From Cynocephalus volans (taxonomy: Eukaryota > Chordata > Mammalia > Dermoptera > Cynocephalidae), in NCBI RefSeq assembly GCF_027409185.1, contig NC_084462.1, positions 184,192,071 to 184,256,070 on the forward strand: DNA of 64,000 bases, written 5' to 3'. Positions 11,641 through 24,600 of the stretch are shown here, piece by piece. The notes under the pieces are model-generated. The model had not been told where the DNA came from, made no database searches, and saw only the letters and a program-made list of their open reading frames with translations. Position 1 is the first letter of the stretch, and every line of letters starts with the position of its first letter. The position numbers were made by a program, and so were the translations under genes.

Positions 11641-13045
11641 ATGTGGGGAGTTTAGAAATCACCACCACATCCTAACAACAAGTCAAAAGCTGAACAGTAG
11701 TGCAGTCAGGTCAAACCACTGCCCCCAAAATTGGAGAGAGAGACAGGCAAATGCAAAAACCACAGCTTCCTGGAGCAGAAGCCTCGGTGGGAACCGGTGC
11801 CCAGCAGGAAAACCTGGACTGCAGTGTCTGGAGGCTCAGTGTGGACGTGTTCGCTGGTGGAAAGCTCCAGGGGGACCTAGTTGTAGCAGGGCCACACATT
11901 TTTGTGAGTTTTACTGCCAGGAGCTCTACCAGGTCTTCAGAGTGAACATCAGTGGAATATCCCCAGTGCTCTGGCAGGGGAGGGGAAAAGATCGATTTTG
12001 GAAGTTACCAGAGTGTCATTCTTCACAAGGTCTGTCCTGGGAGAAACTGTCCAACCAGAGTCCATGCCACTGGGGTTTCAGCAGAGCCCAGCTGACCTGG
12101 GGCAGGGAAATACCCAGTCCCAGCCTCCTTCAGCCATCCTGTTGCGATGTTTTTTCCCTGAGGCTGGAGAAGCATGGGTCAAGTTTGCAACCTGGGGCAC
12201 GGGCTCCCAAAAGGTGAGACCTATGTACTCCTGGGACTGGAGCCCGCTTCCCCTCCCTGCACGTCGCCTCCACACCATGAAAGGCCTATTCACTCGATTT
12301 TCATTTACCGAATGCATCATGTCCAGCTGTTCACAAGAAATGACAAGATATACCAAAGGGCAAAACACACCATGTGAAGAGAATAAACAAGCATCAGAAC
12401 CAGAGTCATATATGACAGGAATGTTGGAATTACCAGGCCTGGAATTTTTCAAACTATGATTAGCATGCTAAGGGCTCTAGTGGTCAAAGTGCAGAACATG
12501 CAAGAACAGATGGATAAGGCAAGCCGAGAGATGGGGATTCTGAGCACCAAAAAGAAACGCAAAGATCAAAAACACCATCATCGAGATGCAGAATGCCTTT
12601 GATGGGCACGTTAGTGGAAGGAATCTCTGGGCTTGAGGGTGTGACAGTAGAAACTGCCAGAACAGAAAAGCAAAGAGAAAAAAGGCTGAAAAAACTCAGC
12701 AGAACAGAATATCAAGGAGTGTGGGACAACGACAAAGTGTGTAACAATGTGTAATGGACTAACTAGGAGAAGAAACAGAAGAAATATTGGAAGCAATTAT
12801 CACGGAGAATTTTCCCCACGTTAATGTCAGACACCAAACCACAGATCCAGGAAGCTCAAAGAACACCAAGTCGTGTAGATGCCGAGAAAAAGTGCACCTT
12901 CGTTACAATTAAAAATGTCTGCTCTGTGGAAGACGATGTTAGGAAAATAAGACAAGTCAAGACTGGGAGGAGACATTTGCAGAAGACACACCTAACGAAG
13001 GACTGTTATCCAAACACAGAGAACTCTGAAAATGACAAGAAATCA

Positions 13046-13145
13046 GCCGGCCCACGGCTCACTCGGGAGAGCGCGGTGCTGACAGCACCAGGGCCACAGG
13101 TTACGATCCCCTTACTGGTCATCTTTAAGGAAAAAAAAAAAAAAA
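13046..13145 (+). mobile_element. tRNA-Ile-like SINE monomer
   Basis: GCCGGCCCACGGCTCACTCG...ACAGGTTACGATCCCCTTAC then an A-rich tail, inside an L1. The A-box-like GGCTCACTCGGGAG is visible; the B-box-like word is degraded. Confidence 0.93.
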
Positions 13146-13627
13146 TGAGCAGAAGACCTGGACGGACACCTCACCAATGAAGATGCAGATGGCAAGTAAC
13201 ATGTGAAAAGACGCTCCACGTCGTAGGTCATTAGGAGAATGCAAATTACCACCTGCGAGACATCACCATCTATGAGAACGAGCTGTCACCCCTGCGAGAA
13301 GGGCTGAATTCAAACCACTGACAGCCGGATGCTGGAGAGGACGTGCAGCGGTCACTTGCTGCAGTGGGGATGCGAAATGGCACGGCTGCTTTGACACAAT
13401 CTTACTACCCGATCCAGCAATCTCACTCCTTGGTATTTTACCCAAATGAATTAAAAACGCATGTCCCGCACTAAAAACGAAAACCCGCACACGTATGTTT
13501 ATGGGGTCTTTATTCCTAACTGCCAAAACTTGGAAGCCACGAGACGCCGTTCAGTAGGTGAGTGGATGAGTGAACTGGGCCACACACAGACGACGGGATG
13601 TTTTTCAGCGCTAAAAAGAAATGCATG

Positions 13628-13800
13628 GGGCCGGCCGGTGGCTCACTCAGGAGAGTGCGGTGCTGATAACACCAGGGCCACGGGTTCAGATCCCTATATA
13701 GGGATGGCTGGTTGCTCACTTAGGAGAGCGTGGTGCTGACAACACCAAGTCAAGGGTTACGATCCCCTTACTGGTCATCTTTAAAAAAAAAAAAAAAAAG
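13628..13800 (+). mobile_element. Dimeric tRNA-Ile-like SINE
   Basis: Two tRNA-like monomers are joined by GATCCCTATATAGGGATGG, then TGGTTGCTCACTTAGGAGAG. The A-tail ends at a target duplication AAAAAGAAATGCA that also precedes the element. Confidence 0.95.
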
Positions 13801-14309
13801 AAATGCACTATCAAGCCACGAAAAGACATGGAGGGAGCTTAAATGCAGATTTTGAGTGAGAGAAACCAATCTGAAAAGCCACATACTGTATGATTCCAGC
13901 TATATGACATTGTGGAAAAAGCAAAACTATGGAGACATGAAAAATCACTGATTTCCTGGCCTTAGGGGATTGGGAGAGATGAGTAGGTGGAGCACAGGGA
14001 AGTTTTAGTGCAGCGCGACTACTCTGTACGACACCACTGCGGTGGATACGTGACATTAGACATTTGTCCAAACCCGTAGAATGTACAACACCAAGAGTGA
14101 ACCCTGAATGTAAACTGTGGACTCTCGGTGACAATGACATGTCCACGTAGGTTCATCATTTGCAACAAATGTACACTCTGGAGGGGAGGTTGGTAATGGG
14201 AGGCCATGTGTGCAGGGTCAGGCGGCACGTGGGGATCCTCTGCCCTTTCTGCTCAGTTTCACTGTGAACCTAAAACTGCTCTAAAAATAAAGTTTATTCA
14301 TTAAAAGAA

Positions 14310-15200
14310 AAAGTTAAATATACACTTAGCGTTCAACCCAGCACGTGCACTCCTGGGGTATTTATCCCAGAGAAATGAAAACTTATGTTCACACAAACAT
14401 CTGCATACTAATGTAGGAAGCAGCCGCATCTGTACTAGCCCCAAACTGGAAACAAGCCACATGTCCTTCCATCGATGGATAGTTAAGCAAATTCCAGTAA
14501 ATGCATACAATGGAAAACTACTCAGAAACGAAAAGGAATGAAATATTGATGCACATGGTAACTTGGATGGATATTAAGGACATTATGCTAAATGAAGAAA
14601 GCCAATCTGAAAAGGTCATATACTGCACAATTCAACTTGTACAACATTCCTAAAATGTCAAAATTATAGAGATGGAGAACAGATTAGTCAGGGGCTGGGA
14701 AGGGCGTGACTGTAAAGCGCAGCAGATGGATTCTTTCGTGGTGATGGTGATCTTGATTGTATCTTGATTGTGGTGGTGGCTGTATGACTCTACACGTGAT
14801 AAAACATCAGAGAATTATACACAAGACACACCAAAAAAACATGTGTCTGCAAAAACTGGTCAACCTGAGTAAGGTCTGTGGTCTAGGTAATTACATCATG
14901 CCAGCAAATGTCCTGGTTTTGATAATACATATAGCTATGTATGATGCCAGCACAGTGCGGTGGAGGGGAGGGCAGGGCAGGACGGGTACACAGACCTGTC
15001 TGTACTATATCTGCAACTTTTTCTTTTTCTTTTTTTGGCAGCTGACTGGTGCAGGGATCAAACTCTGTACCTTGGTGTTAACAGTACCACACTCTAACAA
15101 ACTGAGCTAACCAGCCAGCCCTATTTCTGCAACTTCTTATGAGTTTATAACTATTTCAAAATTAAAAATTAAAAAAAAAACAAAACAAAACCCCAATTGT
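14310..15200 (+). mobile_element. L1 3' end fragment (sense)
   Basis: Starts within GCACGTGCACTCCTGGGGTA, continues through AGCCAATCTGAAAAGGTCAT and ends in TTCAAAATTAAAAATTAAAA. It carries a minus-strand SINE at 15,020-15,120. Confidence 0.8.
15020..15120 (-). mobile_element. Diverged tRNA-type SINE
   Basis: Antisense monomer with GGCAGCTGACTGGTGCAGGG and TAACAAACTGAGCTAACCAG. It is flanked by TATCTGCAACTTTTT / TTTCTGCAACTTCTT. It is older than the other copies. Confidence 0.85.
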
Positions 15201-15259
15201 TTCTTGGGGTAGAAACTGTCAAGCTGATTTTAAAATTCATATAGAAAAGCAAAGGACCT

Positions 15260-15450
15260 AGGCAGGCCTGTGGCTCACTTGGGAGAGTGCGGTGCTGACA
15301 ACACCAAGGCCACAGGTTCGGATCCCTATATAGGGATGGCTGGTTAGCTCACTTGGGAGAGCGTGGTGCTGACAACACTAAGTCAGTGGTTAAGATCCCC
15401 TTACCAGTCATCATTTAAAAAAAAAAAAAGAAAAGAAAAGAAAAGGACCT
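15260..15450 (+). mobile_element. Dimeric tRNA-Ile-like SINE
   Basis: Two monomers joined by TCCCTATATAGGGATGGCTG. The tail is A-rich with AAAAG units. The flanking duplication AAAGCAAAGGACCT / AAAGAAAAGGACCT supports retrotransposition. Confidence 0.94.
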
Positions 15451-15977
15451 AAAATGGCCAAAACAATTTGAAATAGAACAAAGAACCTGATTTCAAGACT
15501 TGTAACAAAGCTACAGTAATCAAAACAATGTGGTATTGATATTAAGATAGACAAAGAGAAAACTGATTTTTAACGAATGTGTGAGATAATTCAGTGGGAA
15601 AAGGATGATCTTTTTAACAAATAGTACAGGAACAACTGAGTATCTGTGCAAAAAAAAAAAAAAAAAGTGACCTTCAATCCATCCCACTCACCATACACAA
15701 AAATTAACTCAAAATGGATCATGTACCTAAGAACAAAACCATAAACTATAAAAATTTGTACTTAAAAAATAGGAGAAAATCTTTGTGGCTTTGGGTTAGG
15801 TAAGGATTTCTTATCTATCACATCAACAGCATAATCCATAAAAGAAAATTTTTAATTGATCTTTACCAAAATTAAAGACTTTAGTTCTTTGGTAGACTCC
15901 ATTAAAAGTAGAAAAGAGACAATCCACAGATTGTGAGGAAATATTTGCTAATCATATATCTGATAAAGAACGTGTAT

Positions 15978-16078
15978 CCATGGCTGACTGGTTGGCTCAG
16001 CCGGGTAGAGCGCAGCCTCATAGCACCAAGGTCACGGGTTCAGGTGCCTGTACCCACCAGCCACCAAAAAAAAAAAGA
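15978..16078 (+). mobile_element. tRNA-type SINE, older subfamily
   Basis: GGCTGACTGGTTGGCTCAGC...GTCACGGGTTCAGGTGCCTG with an A-tail. Flanked by AAAGAACGTGTATCCA / AAAGAACATGTATCCA. The body differs from the GGCCGGCC group. Confidence 0.9.
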
Positions 16079-16426
16079 ACATGTATCCAAAATATATAAA
16101 GAACTCTCAAAACTCAGTAATAAAAACACAAACAATCCTAGAAAAAGTGAATGAAGGATTTGAACAGACATTTCATCAAAGAAAATATGGAGGTGACAAG
16201 CACATGAAAAGATGCTCAATATTGTCGGTCATTAGGAAAATGCAAATTATAACAAAACGATCTCCCACCACCCACCTGTCAGAGTGGCTAACCCTAAAAG
16301 GATTGCTCATAGAAAGTGCTGGCAAGGGTGAGGAGCAACTGGAGTTCTCATGCACTGAGGGTGGGAATGCAACACGTTGTGCACCACTGGAAAACGGTTT
16401 GGCAGCTTCTTTAAAAGTCAAACGTA

Positions 16427-16575
16427 GGGCCGAGCCTGTGGCGCACTCAGTAGAGTCCAGCGCCGCAACACTCCCGCCGCGGGTTCGGATCCTATATAGG
16501 AATGACCGGTGCACTCACTGGCTGAGTGCCTGTCATGAAAAACCAACAACAACAACAACAACAACAACAACAAAA
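16427..16575 (+). mobile_element. tRNA-type SINE variant with (CAA)n tail
   Basis: GGGCCGAGCCTGTGGCGCAC...CCGCGGGTTCGGATCCTATA, then GGTGCACTCACTGGCTGAGT and a (CAA)n tail. Flanking duplication AAAAGTCAAACGTAG on both sides. The B-box GGTTCGGATCC is intact. Confidence 0.94.
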
Positions 16576-17084
16576 AAGTCAAACGTAGAGTCACCACATG
16601 ACCCAACAATTACACTCCTAGGTATACACCCAAGAGAAATAAAAGATAAACATTCACACAAAGATTTGTACATGAATGTTAACAGAAGTTTCGTTTGTAA
16701 GAGCAAAAAACTGAAAACAATCCAAATGTCCACCAACAAGTGTGAATGGATTAAGACATGATGGTATATCCATACAATGGAATACTACGCAGCAGTAAAA
16801 AGGCAATGCAACTATTCATTCATACAACAGGGACCGATTGCCACATAATTGTGCTGAGCAAAAGAAGTCACATTGGAAAAGAGTACACACTGTACGATTC
16901 CACTTAGGTAACATCTAGATACTGCCATCCCACCTACCATGACAGATGGCAGATTAGAGGTGGTCTGGGGGGGGGATTGCCGAGGGGCACGTGAACTCTG
17001 AGGATGATGGCAGCGCTCACACACACTATTTTTGTGATGGTTTTGTGGGTGTGTACATATGTCAAAACTCACCAGACTGTGCAT

Positions 17085-17495
17085 CTCAAGTGCTTTGGGT
17101 TGAATGCTCTCCCAAAACTTAGCTTCCACTGTGACTAGTAAGAGGGTGGGAAATCCTATTGCGGTAACTGAAAGGTGGGGCCTTGAAGAGGTGATTAGAT
17201 TGTGAGGACTGTGCCATAGTGAATGGATTAATAATGGTGGTCAGGGGTGTGGTTCTGAGGGCTTTAAAAAGAGAGTGGATGAGGAGGTTGGTTAGTCTCT
17301 CTCTCTGCTCCAATATTTCTGCTATGTGAGACCCTTAGTCACTGTCACCATCACCAAGACCCTCACCAGATGTGTTCCCTGGACTTTGAACTTCTCAGCC
17401 TTGGAAACTGTAAGCAATGAATTTCATTTTCTTTATAATGTACCCAGTTCCGGGTATTTTGTTATAAGCAACGGAAACAGACTAAGACACAAAGC
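17085..17495 (+). mobile_element. MaLR-type LTR remnant
   Basis: Starts GCTTTGGGTTGAATGC. It includes GGTGATTAGATTGTGAGG, a CTCTCTCTCTGCTC stretch, CCTTGGAAACTGTAAGCAAT and a terminal GGAAACAGACTAAGACAC, matching the MST/MLT1 layout. Confidence 0.75.
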
Positions 17496-18949
17496 ATGTG
17501 TGGTTGATTGGCCATCAACTATACTTCAATAAAGTTGTTTTTAAAATAAAGAGTGTGTGACAGTAATTTATCCACAAATATATGCATTTTCTGCTGTTTA
17601 GGACAAAACATGCTTCTTACAGCCAAAAAGTGCAAGCAAGAAAGCATCGCGGGTGTTTATGTCCCTGAAATCGAAGCCTTCTTGAGGCGATTGCCTCCCA
17701 GTGTTGAACACAGCTACATCCCAGTCACGCCTCTGTCAGCACAATGTGAAGAAAACAGACTCTTCGTTGTCCAGCAACATCTGCCTAAGCACATGATCTC
17801 ATCATACGTCACGTGAACATGCAGGGCTACGTATGCAGAGACATCGGGCTTGCAAACTGAGTCAGGGCCCCAGGAGACCCCAAGAGGACACCCCCATTTG
17901 GGCCACCTCTGGGATGGCCACCCTGAGACCGCATCGTGGCTCCCTGGCTGCCTCACTGCCACGTGGCACCGATGCCACTGTCAAACACCCCCATTCACTT
18001 CTTTTCAAAAGTTAACATAAAAGATAGATGAAAAAAAACCTTTTTATGTGTTTCAATGCCTCTTTTTTTAGCTGGATTATTTAAGAGCTTATACAACTTT
18101 ATTCCCAGGAAGTAAAAGAGGAAAGACTTCAGTGGTTTGAGAAAGGAAAACAATTTTAGCAGCTTGAACGTGGTTTTCTGTATCTTGAGTTCTACCTTCA
18201 TATGAAACCCACAGAGGCCCACGCCACAATCAGCAGCTTCAGAGGCCAGCTACCCCAGGAGCCTCTGTTGGCAGCAGCTTTTTGAGATGTTTTACACACA
18301 TCATGCAATTCACCCATCGTAAGCGTAAAATTGATTGGTTTTTAGTACATTCACAAGGTTGCGCAGCCATCACCACAGTCAACTGTGGAACCTTGTTATC
18401 ACCCCAGGAAGAAATCTGTGCCCCACGAGCAGTCACCCCCTGCTCTCCCTTCACCCCAGCCCACGGCAACCAATCCACTCTCTGCATGTATGGACTTGCC
18501 TGTTCTGGGCATTTCACGTAAAGGGAATTACACAGCATGCGGCCTTCTGTGACCCGCTTCTTTCACTCAGCATCGTGTTCTCAAGGCTCACCCACGTGGG
18601 TGGCACGTGTCAGCGCTTCACCCCTTCCTACAGCGATTGCACGGTATGGATAGACCACAGGTGTTTACCCCTTCATGTCTGGGCTGTTTTCAGGTTCTGG
18701 CTATGACGAATGCTGTGGTAAACATTTATACACAAGTTTTTGTTTGAACACATGTTTTATTTCCCTTGGGTATACGCCTAGGAATGGAACATCTGGGTTA
18801 TGTTATGTGTGTTACCTGTTAACTCCATGTATAACTGCTTGAGGCGCCACCAGACTTCTCCACAGCAGCCGCACCATTTTACATTCCCGTCACCAGTGCA
18901 TGTGGCTCTGATTTCTCCACGTCCTTGTCAACATTTGTTACTGTCTGGT

Positions 18950-19110
18950 TTTTTGGGGGGGGGTTGGGTTTTTTTGTGACCGGTAAGGGGATCGCAACCC
19001 TTGGCTTGGTGTCGCCCGCGCCATACTCAGCCAGTGAGCACACCAGCCATCCCTATATAGGATCCGAACCCGCAGCAGGAGTGCCGAGTGAGCCATGGGG
19101 TCGCCCCAAT
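18950..19110 (-). mobile_element. tRNA-type SINE, long form
   Basis: Antisense element with a poly-T/G left end, GACCGGTAAGGGGATCGCAA, CAGCCAGTGAGCACACCAGC and CCTATATAGGATCCGAACCC. The duplication TTACTGTCTG lies on both sides. Confidence 0.92.
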
Positions 19111-19169
19111 TACTGTCTGTTTTTTATTAAACCATCCTAAGGGGTGTGAAGTGCTGCTTCACTGCGGTG

Positions 19170-19262
19170 TGTTTGTTTGTTTGTTTGTTTGTTTTGGTGG
19201 CTGGCTGGCTCAGGATCCGAACCCTTGACCTTGGTGTTCTAACACCACGCTCTAACCACTGT
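19170..19262 (-). mobile_element. Truncated tRNA-type SINE with (TTTG)n tail
   Basis: (GTTT)n at the left, then GGATCCGAACCCTTGACCTT and CACGCTCTAACCACTGTGG, the reverse complement of a tRNA-like body. Only one partial monomer is present, inside antisense L1. Confidence 0.85.
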
Positions 19263-20719
19263 GGTTTTGATTTGCATTTCCCTGATGGCTAATTGTGCTG
19301 AGCACCTTTTCATGTGCTTGTTGCACATTTGTATGTCTTCTTTGGAGAAATGTCTATTCACATCCTTTGTCTACCTTACAATTGGGTTATCTGTCCTCAC
19401 ATTATTGAGTCTTTATATATTCTAGCACAACCCTGTTATCAAATATGCGATTTGCAAATATTTCCTCCCATTCTGTGGTTTCTTTTCACTTCCTTGATGA
19501 TGTCCTTAGTCTTTTATTTTGATGACGTCCCATTTATCTATTCTTTTCTCTTGTTGCTTGTGCTTTTGGTGTCATATCTACGAAACCATTGCCTAATCCA
19601 AGGGCATGAAGGTTTACTCCAACGTTTTCTTCTAACATTCTACAGTTTCACCCTTGCATTTATGTCCGTGATCATTTTGAGTTAACTTTTGTGTATGGTA
19701 CGAGGTAGAGATCCAACTTCATCCTGTTGCATGCGGATTCCCAGTTGGAAAAGTCTATTTTCCTTCCACTGAATTGCCCTGGAACCCTCGTCAAAAATCA
19801 ATTGACCATAAACGTGAAGGTTTCTTTCTGGACTCTCAACTCTATTCCGTTGGTCAGTCTGTCTGTCCTTATGCAGGATCACACTGTCTTGATTACTGTT
19901 GCCTTGTAGTAGTTCTGAAATCAGGAAATGTGAGTCCTACTATTTTAGTCTTCTTATTCAGAAATATTTTGAATATTCAGGGTCCCATGCAATTCCATAT
20001 ACGTTTTAGGACCAGTTTGTCAATTTCTGAGAGGAAAAATCCATTGGGGTGTTTTGATAGGAGTCGTGTCGAATCTGTAGATCTACTCAGGCAGGATACC
20101 ACGTTAACAGCAGGGAGCCGTCGGATCCATGGACATGACTGTCTTTCCACTTGCTTAGGTGTCCTTTAGTTTCTTTCGAAGAACACCCATTATTCTTAAA
20201 TTGTTACGGTGTCTCTCTTCTCTAATCCCCTACCAATCTCATGCATTTTCTTCTTTTTTGTTTGTTTTATTTCTTTTTTTGTTTTGTTTTGTTTTTAATT
20301 TTTTTCTTTTCTTTTTTTTTTTTTTTTTTAATCTTTTTCATGTATCTTCTTTTGACTGCTCTTTGGGCCCTGATTTTGTGATTTCACAGCTGCAGAGTGC
20401 TCCGTTGCTGTTACTTTTCTATGCATAAACACACATCTGATTTTACATGGATGCATAAATGTCATTGGATTATATGAAAAAAAGAAAAAAATGTCATTGG
20501 ATTATACACATTTATCTCAGAGCCTGTCTTTTTCTATTTTCCTTGTTGATCCAGCTTCTCCTCCAGCATTACACTCCTTAATCCTACCTGGTCTGATCTC
20601 AGCCTCACCTTCACCAGGTCACCGTATAAAAACTTATGTGTCCTTTCCTTATTTTCTCTCCATACCTATGAGGTCACATTATTCTGCATAATACATATAG
20701 ATGTATATGCATGTATGAC

Positions 20720-21660
20720 ATGGATAATCATGATTTCTTTTAAAAGAACAGATATCATTTCAGCAGCATTAATCATTAAAGAAATGCAAATCAAAACCAC
20801 AATGAGATATCACCTAACACCCATTAGGATGGCTGCTATCTAAACCAAAACAAAACAGAAAATGACAAGTGTTGGTGAGGACGTGCAGAAATTAGAACAC
20901 TCGTGCACTGCTGGTGAGAACGCCAAATGGTGCAGCCCCTGTGGAAACCAGGCAGGACCTCAAAAAATTAAAAACAGAATTACCATATGATCCAGCAATT
21001 CCAATTCTGGGTATACACCCTAAAGAATTAAAAGCAGGATCTGAAAGGGATATTTGCACACCCGTGTTTATAGCAGCATTATTCACAACAGCCAAGAGAT
21101 GGAAGCAACTCAAATGCCCATCAACACATGAATGGGTAAACAAATGTGGTACATGCATACAGGGGGACTATTACTCAGCCTTACAAAGGAAGGAAATCCT
21201 TTCCTATGCGCACAACGTGGATGAACCTTGAGGACATTATACTGAGTGAAATAAGCCAGGCACAAAGGGACAAATACCGTATAATTCCACTTACACGAGG
21301 TGTCTAAAGTAGTCAAAACCACAGAGACAGAAATTAGAGTGGGGGCTGCCAGGGGCTTGGGGGAGAGGGAAATGGAGTGTTGCTGTTTTACGGGTACAGA
21401 GCTTCAGATCTGCAAGACGAAAAAGTTCTGGAGACCCACTTCACAGCAACGGGAATATACTGACCACTACTGAACTGAATGCTTAAAAATGGTTAGGTCA
21501 GAAGTTTGTTGTATGTTTTTTACCACAATCGAAAATTTTTAAAAAGGTGATGATTGCACAACAACGGGAATGTACTTAATGCTACTGGACTGTGCACTTA
21601 AAAGTGGCTAAAATGGTGATGGTATGTGTATTTTACCACAATAAAAAAGTAAGAAGTTTT
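20720..21660 (+). mobile_element. L1 3' end fragment (sense)
   Basis: GAAATGCAAATCAAAACCAC, ACTCGTGCACTGCTGGTGAG and GATCCAGCAATTCCAATTCT mark it, ending in a TTTTACCACAATAAAAAAGT tail. It is the least decayed L1 piece in the window. Confidence 0.88.
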
Positions 21661-24600
21661 TTAAAAAGTGAAAAAACCACACAATCAGACCATGTCGTGA
21701 CCTCTTTTCTGAATCTTTCCAACCCACCCATTAGGGGGGAAATCTCACCAATCTGCGGGTAGAGCTTCAGCGCATTCTTGATGAGACCGCGCACTGTCCT
21801 GTTCTGTGGCAGGTGGTAACTCAGGTGGCACTCCCCTGTGGGTAGGTCCCGTTTGCCACTGGTTCTTTGCCACTGAGGTTGTGCTGCTGTAGATGCTCCT
21901 AGCCTCAGGACCCCAACCGCTGGTGTTCCCAGCTTGCTGCACCATGGAACATTCCAGTAGCTTTGCCGGTGCTTTCCCAAACGACTGCAGCATTTACCCT
22001 TCCTTCAGCTCTGTCTGTGCACCCCTGCCCGCCTGCCGCCCCCTGACCTTTCTTCCTTCTGCAGACTGGGCTCTTCTCCCTGGGTCTCCGGGAGGCTGGC
22101 GCTCTCCAGGAACTCCTCCAGGCCTTGCCAAGCGTGAGTTCCTCACCAGCACAGCCCGAGCGAGCCCTCCTGCCTGCAGGCTCGGCCCCGATTCAGCTCA
22201 GAGAATGCTGTCTTTCCCGTTAAACGATCTCATCCGCTGTCTGGTCCTCACTGCATCTGGAGCTCCGTGTCCCCCAGACCCGCACTCTGAGCATCTTCAA
22301 GGCGTCACATGGACCAGCTGCCCAGGCTTGCTTTCTGCTGTGGAAATGCGTGGCAGGGTGTCACACTGAGCTCCAGGAAGCCCTTTTGAGCTGCACTTTG
22401 GTCCCCTCCAACACACATTTTCTTTGACAATTAGGTGTGTGGTCATTTTCCTTGCAGCTCTGTCACACAGCACAGGCACTGTGGGTCCTGACAGAGCCCA
22501 TCTCTACGAAGCCCCCCCTAAGGGCCATGGTCAAGTATGTGGCTCTGGAGGCCAGTGTCACAGGCATGTGGGGAGCCTAAAATGTGGTGGGGGTGGCGAG
22601 CATGGAGGCTCTTCTCCCACATCCCGAAGTTTGGGTGCAGATGCAGGTGGGGTGGGGTGGTGAAGAGCGGGATTGGATCTAACCGTGGAGATGGCGATGT
22701 GGGGGTGGGGGATCAAGTGCTCCCGGCAGGCCGTGGTCAGGGAGGCTGGCTCTGCAGGGCCTGCCACACCACCCACCCTGCGCTATGAGCTGTCTCTCCC
22801 ACCAGGGAGGATGTCCTCCCCTTGGCCAGGGCCCTTTTCTGTCCTCGTCCGGAGCTTCGTGGGCACCAGCCCTGCCAGCCTTCAGCACCTGAAAACCTGC
22901 TGATGGACAAGGGAGTGGCCTGGCCCTTCCATGAAAACAGCGATGGCCGGTGCACGCAGCCCGAGGGGCCTCGCTGCAGCCTGCTTTGCTTTCTTCTGTG
23001 AAATACTGTTAAGCAAACGCTTGTTCCTGATCAACACTTTGAACAAATGACTGCCGAGGGCCACACCCTCCAGCCTGGAGCAAGCTCCCTGGAGCCCCTG
23101 CCACCTTGGAACTCTCCACGGCTCCTCTCTGCCACCGTTCCCAGCAAGGCCTTCCCCGCTCCCCGTCCTCCTGCCTGCACACTCCTCTGAAAATGCCACC
23201 CCCTCGGGTACCGTCTCCGAGACCCGAATCCTAGTGACCTCTGTGGCGGGCTTCCTGAATCCTCCAGGGCCAGGGGAGCCACAAAGAATGTCGTAAGGCT
23301 GATCCCTTCCTCCATAGCCTCAGTTTCCCTTTTTGTATAGTGGTGTCCAAGCCCCTGGCATCCTGATGCTCTCAATCTGAGATGCTCAAAGCTTCCCGCA
23401 ACCTGCACTCTTTGGAAGACCTGTATCCGGGAGTCTGATAAGGAAGAAGCGAGCCAAGCTGGGTCTTGGGACAGCTGGAATGGGGCATCCAGCCATCACG
23501 AGGCCACCAGCCCTGCCAGCCACCCGGCCTGCAGGAGTTAATGGGCCTGGCCACCTGGGGACCAGGCTCCTATGAGGAAACTCCTCTTTGCCCCCTGGGG
23601 CCTGGTTTCTTGGGAGACACGGCAGTCAGAGCTGTCGCCAAGCAGAGCCCGCTGGCACAGTCCCAGGCGGCCAGGTGCCAGTGTGGCCCTCGTGGTGGCG
23701 GGTGCAAGAGGTGCTGCTTCGTGGCCTCTGAGCTGCTCAGCACCCACAGCACACCGCCTGCTGGGACGTGGTCTGACTGGTCAGTCGGGACACACCCGTC
23801 AATCCAGGCCAGGCAGGGTCGAGTCTCTGCCCCCTGCTCTGACCGTGTGGGGATGAGAAGAGGTGGGAGAGGCGATCCGACCCCAGCCCAGAGGAGGCGG
23901 CATCTCCAGGCTGTGCGCGGCCCACCCACGCTGTCCAGCCTGCAGCACCGGCTGCTGTGCACAGGTCACTCTCCCTGGTCGGCGGTGGCTGGGATGGTGG
24001 TGGGTCTCTCAGTCTCCTCTGCCTGCGGACTGAGCACCCACTGCCCAGAGCTGCCTCAGCCTCCAAGCCCCTCCCAGGGCGCCCAGTCAGGCACCCACCC
24101 TGGGGTCTCAGGGGCAACCCCAAAGTTGCTTCTGCACCCAGACCGCTCCCCATCCCCGAGCCATGTGGCCAACACCTGCTGGGCCCCAAGAAGCTCTTCT
24201 TGATCAACCTCAGGGTGATCCTTGTTCAGCTGCCTCAGCCCCCACCACCATCTCTGCAGTGGACCCCGAACATCCCTGGGCCTCAGTGCAGTCTGAACCC
24301 CCCCTTGGTGCTTTGACCCCGCTGCCATCCTCTCCCAAGTGCACAGCGTTTGGGCCCTAGGCGCAAACAAGGGGACACAAATACGCTGCTGGGCATTCAG
24401 CCTCGCAGACCCCGGCTGGGAGCAGGTCCAAGGGCCTGGAACAAACCCTGGCCAGGCTCAGTCAGCTCTGAGGAGTTCCCTGACCCAGGCCCACACCTCG
24501 AGCCTTTGTCCCAAAGGTCACCGCCTATCAGGCTCAGGGAGGCCAGGCACCTGCTTTGGTGACACACGCCCCAGGGACTGTGGAGCGACTCTCCCTGCCC

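Larger units (their letters stand above)
12290..14300 (+). mobile_element. L1M-type element, 5' UTR/ORF1 region and 3' end, with SINE insertions
   Basis: 12,390-12,880 matches L1M 5' UTR/ORF1 sequence (AGTCATATATGACAGGAATG, CAGACACCAAACCACAGATC). After a deletion the 3' end follows (13,150-14,300), finishing CTCTAAAAATAAAGTTTATT. SINEs sit at 13,046-13,145 and 13,628-13,800. No open ORF1 or ORF2 remains. Confidence 0.85.
15200..17080 (+). mobile_element. L1 ORF2 3' region and 3' UTR (sense), with SINE insertions
   Basis: L1 words include AAGCTACAGTAATCAAAACA, CAGTGGGAAAAGGATGATCT and GAATACTACGCAGCAGTAAA. Three SINEs interrupt it at 15,260-15,450, 15,978-16,078 and 16,425-16,575. Frames are broken. 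Confidence 0.85.
18270..20190 (-). mobile_element. L1 3' half (antisense), with SINE insertions
   Basis: Reads as the reverse complement of L1: CATGCAATTCACCCATCGTA, GTGGTTTTGATTTGCATTTC, ACAATTGGGTTATCTGTCC, GAAACCATTGCCTAATCCAA and TCAAAAATCAATTGACCATA. SINEs interrupt at 18,950-19,110 and 19,185-19,260. No intact frame. Confidence 0.88.

Noticed and set aside
13628-13800. Possible tRNA genes at the tRNA-Ile-like sequences
   Set aside because: All copies have A-rich tails or target duplications, broken acceptor stems or dimer structure, so they are SINEs and not tRNA genes.
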